Assembly: GCA_965661085.1 (NCBI GenBank)
Contig: CBFIDA010000012.1
Coordinates: 1-40,495 of the forward strand
DNA from: CBFIDA01 sp965661085
GTDB taxonomy: Bacteria > Pseudomonadota > Gammaproteobacteria > Comchoanobacterales > Comchoanobacteraceae
Length of the DNA stretch: 40,495 nt
Direction of reading: 5' to 3'
Shown: piece by piece, positions 26,003 through 34,469 of the stretch
Layout of the letters: every line of letters begins with the position of its first letter
Position numbering within the stretch: the stretch's first letter is position 1
Program-made: the position numbers and the translations under genes
The notes under the pieces: model-generated
What the model was told of the DNA's origin: nothing
Databases searched by the model: none
The model's input: only the letters and a program-made list of their open reading frames with translations

Positions 26003-29000
26003 ATGAATCGTAGAACAGTCTTGGCATGGTTGCCGTTGGCTTGCACATGCGTTGCTGGCCTGATTGTGGTGGTGTTTGACCTTCAAGCATTCATGCAACG
26101 TTTGGCGTCATTGTCCGCATTGGACACATGGTGTTATGCGATTTGCATTGCTGTGGGTGGCTGCCTCTACAAACACTTCATTTTACCCCCCACCTTTGAT
26201 GGTGGCCCTACCAATCTGGCAACGCTCAAGCCAGCCGCATGTCTCCGGCTGTTGAAACGCCAACTGTCTTTTCAATGGCGATGCTTAAAACAAGATTTAC
26301 CCGCCTCACACAAACGTCATCGTTTGATTGCCGTGATTGGTGAGGCAAACAGTGGCCGACATACCTGCTTAAAGGCCACAGAATCTCTACAGCCCATCAT
26401 CATGCCCAAGACCACAAACCCTTTACCTTTTGACATCCACTTTTGGCATGGCGATGGGCAAATTGTTTGCGTTTTGTCCCCCACATTGCATCCTGACCTT
26501 GCCCCCAACCAGCGCAAAGTATTGTTGCAGCATCTGCAACGTTTTCTGACAAGACGATGGTGGCATCAGCATCCATGGCAACGTTTTTTCATCGTCACCT
26601 CCATTTCTGCGCTCAAAACCACCACACAAGCCGAACAAGAAACAACTCTTGGCGCCATCAATCAATGCCTGGCTGCTTTTCAACATACCAAAAAGAATCC
26701 AACCATCGATGTCATTTTCAGTCACATGGACCATGTTGCCGGCTTCTCACCATTTTTTGAGCATCTCGATGATCGTGCACGCCAGGATACTTGGTCATTT
26801 TCCATGCGCGACTTGACGACTTTTTCTTTGCCTCAATTCAACAAACCTTTTAAAGCCTGGATTGATCAATTGAATCAATGCTTGATCAAGCGTTTACATC
26901 ATGAATCTCAACACCATCGATTGTGCCTCATCAAAGATTTTCCGATTCAACTTGAAAAATTGCGAGAGCCCATGTTTTGGTGGCTCAGCCAATTGGCCAT
27001 CTACCCACACTATGTACGCAATGGCATCCTGTTTGTTTCGGCCACACAAGATGGCCGTTACATTGATTTCTTACGTCCATGCCTGCTGAAAGAACGCACC
27101 CCCGTGCAACCTTGTCAAACTGGCAATTTTTGTCTCGATCAAAACTATTTTTGTCACCGTATACTGCAGATGCCCACCTCATCCAAACCTCTTTTTTCTG
27201 GACCAAGTGCATCGATTTTGCCACAAAGCATGATGGCCACAGTCCTGACACTCTGCTTCATGGCCCTGATGCTTTTTGGGCGCCATGCACATTGGCTGTT
27301 TGGCATCGTTCATGCCCAACATGCCACGTCCAACATGCCTGCTTTTGTCTTGTATGAGGCCGATGCGCCGAAATGGGCAAAACTGCAACACGTGCAGCAA
27401 TGGGTGCAATGGCAACGGGCACACCCGGCACCCACCATGTTGGGGAAGCCTACCACCCCATGGACGCATGACATTGAACAACGTTTTGCACAGGCCCAAC
27501 AAGATGTGATCACCCATGTGGTGCTCAAAACACACCACAACCATTTCTTACACGATTGGCAATTGTCTTCAACACCTTCCATGCGGCATCATTTATTTGA
27601 ACGTTACCATGCGATGCTGCATGACGCCAACCCTGAAAAACCACGACTGAGATCATGGCTCAAGCATGTCTGGGCAGACTATCTGCCACCCCATGTGTTG
27701 CACCAACGTATGGCTTTGCTGCAGACTTTGTTGCCACAACTCACAACCCAAGCTCTACAAGCTCATATTGCGTCTTGGACAAACGCTCAACTGAGGCATC
27801 TGACATTGTCAGAAGCCGTCTTACTGCTTTTGCCCACCCAACATTTACAACAACAACCGTGGCCCAAAGCCCTGGAGAACATTGATTTCAAGCACCCGAA
27901 GACCTTGGCAGGCACGCTGGCACCTCAATATTTTTCACATGTGATGCTCAACACCATACCGACATTGTGTCGACACATTGCTCAACAAAGACAGATCAAA
28001 CAGGCCAATGCCGCCATACAAGCATGTGTGATGGATGCACAACGTGCAACCTTGAAACACTATGTTGCGTTTTGGTTGGCCATCCCCCCCCGAATCAAGC
28101 AAGATGTGCCGCACACACTCATAAGTCAGGTTCAAGCATTGCATCAAGCTGCCCATGGTCAGCTGGCCATGCAGCAACAATGGCATGCAGTTCAAAAAGC
28201 GCTGCACGCCACACAGCCTTTTAAATCATTGATGCATGCAGCAGATCAGCAAATGATCCAACATGTCTTTGAAACCGATCAGCTGATGCATGATCTCAAG
28301 TGGATGACCACTCTGGATCAAGTGCACCATCAGCTGCAACAAATACAAAAAGATCGCTCAGGCGTACAAGCTTTCAAACTCAGCATCAAGATTTTGAACA
28401 AAAAAACGCACAATCAACCCATTTTGACTTGGTTTGATTTGATGGACGAAATGGCGCCCAATGAACGTGCCAGATGGATGCCCATGGCCGAATCGATTGT
28501 TCAAACACTTTTCAACACTGCTGGCAAGCATATTGATGCTGTGTGGCAGATCACTGGGCGAAAGTTTTTTGACAATCACCTGGCAAATCATTATCCATTT
28601 GCAACACATGCCCTCCGAGATGCATCACTGCATGCTTTCTCTCAATATTATGGCCCCCAACACGGCATTCTGACATTGTTTGCAAAACATTATCTTGTAC
28701 CATTTGTGGCGCCTCACCACAGTCGCCTCAAGTTCAGACAATTTCATGGCCATTCGATTCCAATCCGTCAAGAAGCTCTGACATTCTTCACCCAAAGCCG
28801 TGCGCTACAGGCCATGTTTTTTCCCAATGGTGCTCTGCATGTGCCTTTCAGTTTAACGCCTCTCCAAGTCCCCAGCAGCAATTTTCAAACCACCCTGGAC
28901 TTGGCAGACAAAAACATCGTTTTGGATGCACAAACACAGGCCATGATGATGTTACAGTGGCCCATGACCAGATCACGTATGGTTGGCATCACCATTTCCA

Positions 29001-29227
29001 AGACCGCTGGGCAGAGTCGGATGATCAGTCGCCATGGTCCCTGGGCGTTATTCAGACTGTTGGACACTGCAAAAATCGAAACCCACCCAGGTGGACATAC
29101 CCCACATTTACTTTTCAATGTACATGGTTTGCCTGTGGTGCTAGCGATTGAAACAACCTCAGAGGCCACCAATCCCTTTAGACCAAAGCTGTTCAAGGCG
29201 TATCACATGCCAGACCATTTGACGTGA
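26003..29227 (+). CDS. icmF: IcmF/TssM-family secretion protein
   Basis: The 1074-residue inner-membrane protein stabilises type IVB (Dot/Icm) or forms type VI secretion complexes with DotU/TssL. Two N-terminal membrane segments (about 7-26 and 45-62) are followed by a cytoplasmic NTPase-like domain, with the typical GILFVSATQDGRYIDFLRP near 340, a third membrane segment near 410-435 and a long periplasmic part with C-terminal beta-rich region. The Walker A position reads GEANSGRHT: the usual Lys is Arg and the following Ser/Thr is His, so nucleotide binding is doubtful. ATG at 26003 has GAGGA 4 nt upstream and is 7 nt after icmH. No other secretion genes are in the window. Confidence 0.85.
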   Translation: MNRRTVLAWLPLACTCVAGLIVVVFDLQAFMQRLASLSALDTWCYAICIAVGGCLYKHFILPPTFDGGPTNLATLKPAACLRLLKRQLSFQWRCLKQDLPASHKRHRLIAVIGEANSGRHTCLKATESLQPIIMPKTTNPLPFDIHFWHGDGQIVCVLSPTLHPDLAPNQRKVLLQHLQRFLTRRWWHQHPWQRFFIVTSISALKTTTQAEQETTLGAINQCLAAFQHTKKNPTIDVIFSHMDHVAGFSPFFEHLDDRARQDTWSFSMRDLTTFSLPQFNKPFKAWIDQLNQCLIKRLHHESQHHRLCLIKDFPIQLEKLREPMFWWLSQLAIYPHYVRNGILFVSATQDGRYIDFLRPCLLKERTPVQPCQTGNFCLDQNYFCHRILQMPTSSKPLFSGPSASILPQSMMATVLTLCFMALMLFGRHAHWLFGIVHAQHATSNMPAFVLYEADAPKWAKLQHVQQWVQWQRAHPAPTMLGKPTTPWTHDIEQRFAQAQQDVITHVVLKTHHNHFLHDWQLSSTPSMRHHLFERYHAMLHDANPEKPRLRSWLKHVWADYLPPHVLHQRMALLQTLLPQLTTQALQAHIASWTNAQLRHLTLSEAVLLLLPTQHLQQQPWPKALENIDFKHPKTLAGTLAPQYFSHVMLNTIPTLCRHIAQQRQIKQANAAIQACVMDAQRATLKHYVAFWLAIPPRIKQDVPHTLISQVQALHQAAHGQLAMQQQWHAVQKALHATQPFKSLMHAADQQMIQHVFETDQLMHDLKWMTTLDQVHHQLQQIQKDRSGVQAFKLSIKILNKKTHNQPILTWFDLMDEMAPNERARWMPMAESIVQTLFNTAGKHIDAVWQITGRKFFDNHLANHYPFATHALRDASLHAFSQYYGPQHGILTLFAKHYLVPFVAPHHSRLKFRQFHGHSIPIRQEALTFFTQSRALQAMFFPNGALHVPFSLTPLQVPSSNFQTTLDLADKNIVLDAQTQAMMMLQWPMTRSRMVGITISKTAGQSRMISRHGPWALFRLLDTAKIETHPGGHTPHLLFNVHGLPVVLAIETTSEATNPFRPKLFKAYHMPDHLT

Positions 29228-29251
29228 TGCCAACATGATTCACGAGTTCCA

Positions 29252-30169
29252 ATGATGCGCTTGCCACTGTTGACCTTTGCCCAATCACATCCGATGCATT
29301 TATTGTGCATGCTGAGTGCTTGGGTGCTTGGCATCTGGATGCTGTATCTGCGACGCCATCTGTCTTTTTCAGGTGTCCCACCCAAATCAACATGGGCACC
29401 GCCTTGTTTTAAGATTCCACTGGGACCAGGCCAAGAAATTTCCATGCTTTATTATCGGCCAGCACATCCCATTGCCACCCTACTTTTTTCACATGACCAC
29501 GTGTCTCAGATGACCGATGATCAAGATTTTTACGCCACATTGTTTCGCCATCGTTTGGCGATTTTGACTTACGATTACCCTGGCTATGGTCACTCTGATG
29601 GCCCCCCCTCTCAACAATCTGCACATCAAGCCATTGAAAAAGTCTACCAATGGCTGATCTCATATGAACAGATCGCCCCTGAAAATATTTTTATTTATGG
29701 CTGCGGTCTGGGCTGTGGCCTCAGTGTCGAATTGGCAAAAAAACACAGCAAACTGGGTGGCATCATCCTTCAGATGGCAACACGCTCCATCACTGGCCTA
29801 AGCACACATTTGGCAGCCGATTCATTGCAAAGTTGCAAACATCTGCTGGCCGTGCGCCGCATTGATTTGCCATGCTTGATTCTACAAAGCAGCACAACAT
29901 CGCAATGGTTTCAACACCTATGGACAACTTGGTTGATGCATGGTGACAGGCGTGATCGGTATACAAAAGTGTTGGGGGACCATTCAGACATTGTTGAACA
30001 ACTCATTGCTTTCATTCAGCACGTCCATCTGCCTGATCGCAGCCCGCTGTATCCTTCCAAAAGCGCCACAGGGCCTGCACTTGCCATGGCAAACAATGCC
30101 GACAATCGCACCCATATTGGTTCGTCCCGATGCTGGCAATGCATCGGCAATCATCACACCATTGTATGA
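29252..30169 (+). CDS. alpha/beta-hydrolase-fold protein, probably inactive
   Basis: The 305-residue protein has an N-terminal membrane anchor (about 16-34) and an alpha/beta hydrolase fold of the ABHD13/BEM46 kind: TYDYPGYGHSDG near 109-120, and PENIFIYGCGLGCGLSVELA at the nucleophile elbow. The elbow should read G-x-S-x-G but is G-C-G-L-G, with Gly 152 in place of the Ser. The usual acid position is QSSTTSQWF, lacking Asp; only the His (LGDHSD) remains. It follows icmF by 24 nt on the same strand and may be cotranscribed. The last 40 residues are not hydrolase-like, and its end overlaps the convergent sdhE gene by 16 bp. Confidence 0.7.
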   Translation: MMRLPLLTFAQSHPMHLLCMLSAWVLGIWMLYLRRHLSFSGVPPKSTWAPPCFKIPLGPGQEISMLYYRPAHPIATLLFSHDHVSQMTDDQDFYATLFRHRLAILTYDYPGYGHSDGPPSQQSAHQAIEKVYQWLISYEQIAPENIFIYGCGLGCGLSVELAKKHSKLGGIILQMATRSITGLSTHLAADSLQSCKHLLAVRRIDLPCLILQSSTTSQWFQHLWTTWLMHGDRRDRYTKVLGDHSDIVEQLIAFIQHVHLPDRSPLYPSKSATGPALAMANNADNRTHIGSSRCWQCIGNHHTIV

Positions 30170-30396
30170 TCCAACAGGCGTTGTACCATCGGCTGATGCT
30201 GTAGATCGTCACAGGGTTGGCCTTGAAAAAGCCATCCCATCAAAATTTGATCGTCCACCTTCAGGCATTGCTGAAATGCCATTTTTTCAGATTCGGACAA
30301 CTGGTCGTAGTGCGCCTCAAAAAAACCATTCAACAACAAGTCAAGCTCCAATGTTGCTCTGCGGCAACGCCAATGTACCTGTTTTCTATCCATCAT
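30154..30396 (-). CDS. sdhE: FAD assembly factor SdhE
   Basis: SdhE (YgfY/CptB) helps attach FAD covalently to succinate dehydrogenase. The 80-residue product reads VHWRCRRATLELDLLLNGFF, then YDQLSESEKMAFQQCLKVDD and WLFQGQP, matching the small helical family over its full length; the conserved R-R-G/A-x-x-E-L-D region is clear. ATG at 30396 (or 30393) follows the alr stop by 5 nt, so it ends the operon that begins with the S6-S18 gene. Its 3' end overlaps the convergent hydrolase gene. Confidence 0.88.
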   Translation of the reverse strand: MMDRKQVHWRCRRATLELDLLLNGFFEAHYDQLSESEKMAFQQCLKVDDQILMGWLFQGQPCDDLQHQPMVQRLLDHTMV

Positions 30397-30401
30397 GCAT
30401 C

Positions 30402-31484
30402 TCAATCTATCAAACAACGTCGAACACGCCTGCCAACACATGTGACCAGTTCGTAAGGTATGGTATCCGCATGTTGCGCCACTTCCTCAACCGGCAAGTG
30501 ATTGCCCCATAATTCAGCCCAGTCACCAACCTGTACGGTGGTATTCGGCCCAAGATCGACCACAATGCTGTCCATGGAAACGCGTCCAACCAAGGGATAA
30601 CGTTGACCATCGATCCAAACAGGTGTGCCTGTTGGCATCGCTCTTGGATAGCCATCGCCGTAACCCACAGCCAAAACCGCCAAAGTGGTATCTCGATCAC
30701 TAGACCAGGTGGCACCGTATCCCACAGCATGCCCTTGCTGACAAGGTCGAACACTGATGACTTGTGCACAAAATTGCATCACGGCCTTCAAACCATGTGC
30801 CGTACCTGTCGTATGGGAAAAAGGTGAGATCCCATAAAGGCCAACACCCACCCTTAACCAATCACCACTTTCAAGCTCATCTTGCAGTGCAACCGCTGTA
30901 TTGCCCAAAGATGTGTAGTGATGGGGATAATCTTTTAAAACCGATTGAAACGTTGTCCACTGCTTTGCATTCCTAGGAGCATTCTGGCTGTTAGAACACG
31001 CAAAATGTGTCATCAAAACGACATCTCTGATCCAAGGGGTGCGATTGAGTATGGCCATGACAGCAGGCACTTCTTCTGGCAAGAAACCCAAACGATGCAT
31101 GCCAGTGTCAATTTTCAACCACACAATTGCGGACTTACTTTGTTTGGGTAGGCTTTGAATGAGCGCCAATTGACTGTGGTCATAAATCACCCAGTCGATT
31201 TCCTCTTCAACCAAATGCGCCAGTAGGGTTGCGGAGCCTGGAAACCCTGCCAAGACTATTTTCAAATGTGGCCAGTCGCGTCGCAATCGCAATGCAGCAT
31301 CCCATGTGTGCACATAACAACCATCTGCCTTGGATAAAATGGGCATGATTTCGTAAAAACCGTGTCCATAACCGTAGGCTTTGACGCAGGCCAACAACTT
31401 GCGTGAGCCTGCTTTGTCCCGAAAGACCTCCAAATTATGCTGTAAGGCTTGACGAGAAATACGTGCTTCTTTCAAGACTGTCAT
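30402..31484 (-). CDS. alr: alanine racemase
   Basis: This PLP enzyme makes D-alanine for peptidoglycan. The 360-residue product has the PLP-lysine motif CVKAYGYGHG with Lys 35 (the usual N-A is Y-G here), KIDTGMHRLGF, and the catalytic Tyr in VGVGLYGISPF; GRVSMDSIVVDL and ELWG near the C-terminus are also family-typical. Start ATG at 31484 lies 9 nt after the dnaB stop with AGAGGG as ribosome site. Adjacent dnaB-alr is a common gammaproteobacterial order. The gene appears intact. Confidence 0.96.
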   Translation of the reverse strand: MTVLKEARISRQALQHNLEVFRDKAGSRKLLACVKAYGYGHGFYEIMPILSKADGCYVHTWDAALRLRRDWPHLKIVLAGFPGSATLLAHLVEEEIDWVIYDHSQLALIQSLPKQSKSAIVWLKIDTGMHRLGFLPEEVPAVMAILNRTPWIRDVVLMTHFACSNSQNAPRNAKQWTTFQSVLKDYPHHYTSLGNTAVALQDELESGDWLRVGVGLYGISPFSHTTGTAHGLKAVMQFCAQVISVRPCQQGHAVGYGATWSSDRDTTLAVLAVGYGDGYPRAMPTGTPVWIDGQRYPLVGRVSMDSIVVDLGPNTTVQVGDWAELWGNHLPVEEVAQHADTIPYELVTCVGRRVRRCLID

Positions 31485-31493
31485 AACGACCCT

Positions 31494-32879
31494 CTAATCT
31501 GACCATTGTGGTTTGGCATAATCTTCAAAGCGGGTGTATTCACCCAAAAAGGTCAACCGCACCTTACCAATGGGGCCATTCCTTTGTTTACCAATCACAA
31601 TTTCTGCCGTGCCTTTGAATTCACTGTCTTCATGATACACCTCATCACGATAGATGAACAAGATCACATCGGCATCTTGTTCAATGGCACCAGATTCTCG
31701 TAAATCAGACATGATGGGGCGCTTATCGGTACGTTGCTCTAAGCCGCGATTCAATTGAGAAAGGGCCACCAATGGCACATTGAGTTCCTTGGCCAGCAGT
31801 TTTAGTCCACGTGAAATTTCTGAAATTTCGTTGGTGCGATTTTCTTTACTGCCAGGAATTTGCATCAATTGAAGATAATCCACAACGATCAAGCTCAAAG
31901 GCCCCTCTTTTTGCGTGATGCGTCGAGCTTTTGAACGCATTTCATTCGGAGAGAGTCCAGGCGTATCGTCAATGAACAACTTTGCTTCTGAAAGCATGCT
32001 GACGGCAGAAGTCAATCTTGGCCAATCGTCATCCGTCAGCTTACCCGTACGAATGCGTTGCTGATTCACGCGCCCAAGGGACGACAACATACGCATGACC
32101 AATGATTCTGATGGCATTTCTAAACTAAAAATCAACACCGGCTTGCCAGAAGTGATGGCAGCATGTTCTGCAATGTTCATTGAAAAAGCGGTTTTACCCA
32201 TGGAAGGACGGCCGGCAGCAATGACCAAATCACCAGGCTGTAAACCTGCAGTCATCTCATCCAAATCACGAAACCCCGTTGATAACCCTGTGATGGCATC
32301 CCCTGCTTCAAACAACTGATCGATTCGAGCGGTGGTCTTGGCCAAAATTTGATCGATGCCCTCGGGACCTGTCTCACTGCCTTGACGACGGTCGTTGATC
32401 TCAAAAATCAACTTTTCTGCCTCATCGAGCAGAATCTTGCCCTCTTTGTCCTCAGGCGCATAACCCAGATTGGCAATGTGTTGCCCTGCTTGCACCAAAC
32501 ATCTCAAGATGGCTTGTTCGCGCACAATGCTGGCATATGCCATGATATTGGATGCGGAAGGCGTGCTGTTGGCAAGCGCAAACAGCATCGATTCGCCGCC
32601 AACTTCTTCAAGTTGCCCAGACAACTTCAGGGTTTCTGCCACAGACAGCGCATCAAACGGCTGGTTTTTTTTCGATAATTTTTCAATCGTCGAAAAAACG
32701 ATCTGGTGATTTACCAAATAAAAATCGTCTGCGATCAACACATCACTGACATGATGCCAACTTCGGTAATCCAATAGCAAAGCACCGATGACCGATTTTT
32801 CAGCCTCAATGGAGTGCGGAGGACGTTTGACAAACTGCGTTGTTTTGGCATTGGCCGATGCTGTGTTCATGTCTTTCAT
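31494..32879 (-). CDS. dnaB: replicative DNA helicase
   Basis: DnaB is the hexameric replication-fork helicase. The 461-residue product has the N-terminal domain (PPHSIEAEKSVIGALLLD), a linker, and the RecA-like domain with Walker A AAGRPSMGKTAF (about 220-231), Walker B LIVVDYLQLM and the motif LSQLNRGLEQR. SDLRESGAIEQDADVI and GKQRNGP are present, and no intein is seen. The start ATG has GAGGTGAT upstream. The stop is TAG, within the ribosome site of alr. Confidence 0.97.
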   Translation of the reverse strand: MKDMNTASANAKTTQFVKRPPHSIEAEKSVIGALLLDYRSWHHVSDVLIADDFYLVNHQIVFSTIEKLSKKNQPFDALSVAETLKLSGQLEEVGGESMLFALANSTPSASNIMAYASIVREQAILRCLVQAGQHIANLGYAPEDKEGKILLDEAEKLIFEINDRRQGSETGPEGIDQILAKTTARIDQLFEAGDAITGLSTGFRDLDEMTAGLQPGDLVIAAGRPSMGKTAFSMNIAEHAAITSGKPVLIFSLEMPSESLVMRMLSSLGRVNQQRIRTGKLTDDDWPRLTSAVSMLSEAKLFIDDTPGLSPNEMRSKARRITQKEGPLSLIVVDYLQLMQIPGSKENRTNEISEISRGLKLLAKELNVPLVALSQLNRGLEQRTDKRPIMSDLRESGAIEQDADVILFIYRDEVYHEDSEFKGTAEIVIGKQRNGPIGKVRLTFLGEYTRFEDYAKPQWSD

Positions 32880-32955
32880 GATATCACCTCAATCGCCAAC
32901 ATACCAGATGCGCAGACATCACAACATTCTGGGATGTCTCATTTGACCTCAAACC

Positions 32956-33531
32956 TTATTCTACTTCGGTTTCAGAAGATGCTGAATCAACGTTTTCTGA
33001 AGTTTCGTCTTCAGTGTCTGCATCGGTGTCGTCAGCCTTTGCTGCTTTCACATTGGTCTCGGCTTCATACTCTGGATTGGTAGAGACAATGTCTAGCATG
33101 ATGGTCACCATCACATCCGAATGAAACTGTAAGTGCACTTCATAGGTGCCAACTTGGTGAATGTTGCCTGCAGCCAAATGGACTTGTTGTCGCGTGATGT
33201 CAATGCCTGCATCATGCACCAAGGTCACAACATCTCGAGGTGTGACAGAACCATACAACTTGCCATCCACAGATGTTTTAACTTCTTTTTTGAGTCGAAT
33301 GTTTTGAATTTGTCCTGCGCGCTCTTTGGCTGAAGCCAACAAACCTTGCTCTTGCTTTTCAAGCTCTGCACGCTGCGCCTCAAATGCTTTGATATTGTCT
33401 TCTGTGACACGAGAAGCCAAGCCTTGTGGCAACAGATAATTTCTTGCGTATCCCGCCTTGACAAAGGTGCGATCACCAACGGTACCCAAGTTGGGGATAC
33501 GTTTCCACAAAATTACTTCGATTTGACTCAT
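32956..33531 (-). CDS. rplI: 50S ribosomal protein bL9 with acidic C-terminal extension
   Basis: bL9 binds 23S rRNA near the L1 stalk. The N-terminal domain (VILWKRIPNLGTVGDRTFVKAGYARNYL read across residues 5-32) and the long connecting helix are typical. The protein has 191 residues instead of about 150; residues from about 155 onward are an added tail, rich in Asp, Glu, Ser and Thr. The start has GAGGTGA upstream, and the gene begins 13 nt after the DUF2232 gene. Confidence 0.95.
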   Translation of the reverse strand: MSQIEVILWKRIPNLGTVGDRTFVKAGYARNYLLPQGLASRVTEDNIKAFEAQRAELEKQEQGLLASAKERAGQIQNIRLKKEVKTSVDGKLYGSVTPRDVVTLVHDAGIDITRQQVHLAAGNIHQVGTYEVHLQFHSDVMVTIMLDIVSTNPEYEAETNVKAAKADDTDADTEDETSENVDSASSETEVE

Positions 33532-33544
33532 AGATTCACCTCAA

Positions 33545-34456
33545 TCATTGTTTTTGTTTCAGCAGGACCCGCTTACGAAAATCCACGCCAACATCCAGCA
33601 AACCCAAGATGGCCAGTGCCAGAGGGAGTAAAGTACCGTATAAAAGAATGAAAATCAACCAAATGACACCAGAATATTTTACTTTTTTCTTGAAAATGCT
33701 GTGTTGATAGAGCCAATAGGCTGTCGCGGTACCGGCACAGAAAAAAGGCACAAACAGCACCAAGCCAACTTGCAAAATGGTGGCGGTTGGCCAAATCAGG
33801 TAACCCAAAACCACCAAGGCGGCAACCGACAATAAAGTTTTACTGAGGCGCAGCTCCATCCAACTTTGACGCTTTTTCGACGTGGTTTGATTGTGCCACC
33901 ATGCCGAACATGCCGTGTACAACATGCCTTCAGCAAATGTAATCATCGCAAATATGCCCAACAGATAAGGCTTGGTTTGCATCATTGCTTGCTGTGCTTG
34001 GACTGCAGACTCAGGGCGCACCAACAGTGCCTGCTGCGCCATCAACATCCGCTCAATCATATGCTGAAATGCTGGGAATGCATGCATCACAAAGCACAGG
34101 AAGACCATCAGGCCCAATGTGGTCAGTTCAATGGTGATGGGCCAAGAACGACACCCTTTAAACACACTCACCATGATGAATTGTATCGACAAAATCACCA
34201 TGTAGTTGATGATGTAAAAATCAACCTGGCCAAACATCGATTGAAAAACCGGAGCCATAACGGCCAGAATGATCAGGGGATGCTGACGGGCAGGCAAGTG
34301 CCACGACAACAACCCAGAGATCAAAAAAATGGGCAATGCCAAAGGCCAGTGAAACATGGCCACCAAAAATGACATCAACAACAAACCCGCAAGACTCCAG
34401 GTGGGGTATGCTGTCACGTATTGTCCTTGCTTGCGCCAAAATCCTACCATGGACAT
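33545..34456 (-). CDS. DUF2232 membrane protein
   Basis: The 303-residue inner-membrane protein has about eight hydrophobic segments and matches in place and shape the DUF2232 protein often found between rpsR and rplI in gammaproteobacteria. Recognisable parts are WSLAGLLLMSFLVAMFHW near the N-terminus and FAEGMLYTACSAWW in the middle. Function is unknown. ATG at 34456 is preferred because a strong purine-rich site (AGGTGAGG) lies just upstream; it is 13 nt after the S6-S18 stop. Confidence 0.75.
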   Translation of the reverse strand: MSMVGFWRKQGQYVTAYPTWSLAGLLLMSFLVAMFHWPLALPIFLISGLLSWHLPARQHPLIILAVMAPVFQSMFGQVDFYIINYMVILSIQFIMVSVFKGCRSWPITIELTTLGLMVFLCFVMHAFPAFQHMIERMLMAQQALLVRPESAVQAQQAMMQTKPYLLGIFAMITFAEGMLYTACSAWWHNQTTSKKRQSWMELRLSKTLLSVAALVVLGYLIWPTATILQVGLVLFVPFFCAGTATAYWLYQHSIFKKKVKYSGVIWLIFILLYGTLLPLALAILGLLDVGVDFRKRVLLKQKQ

Positions 34457-34469
34457 CGCCTCACCTGCT

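Noticed and set aside
25261..29227. A type VI secretion locus
   Set aside because: DotU/TssL and IcmF/TssM are shared by both systems, and no sheath, tube, baseplate or ClpV gene lies nearby; the system type is left open.
29998..30155. A small minus-strand gene coupled to sdhE by a TGATG overlap
   Set aside because: The frame of about 56 codons lies wholly inside the hydrolase gene's 3' end and resembles nothing recognised.
29940..30512. A 190-codon plus-strand open frame across the hydrolase end and sdhE
   Set aside because: It is antisense to sdhE and alr, which are clear homologues, and has no similarity of its own.
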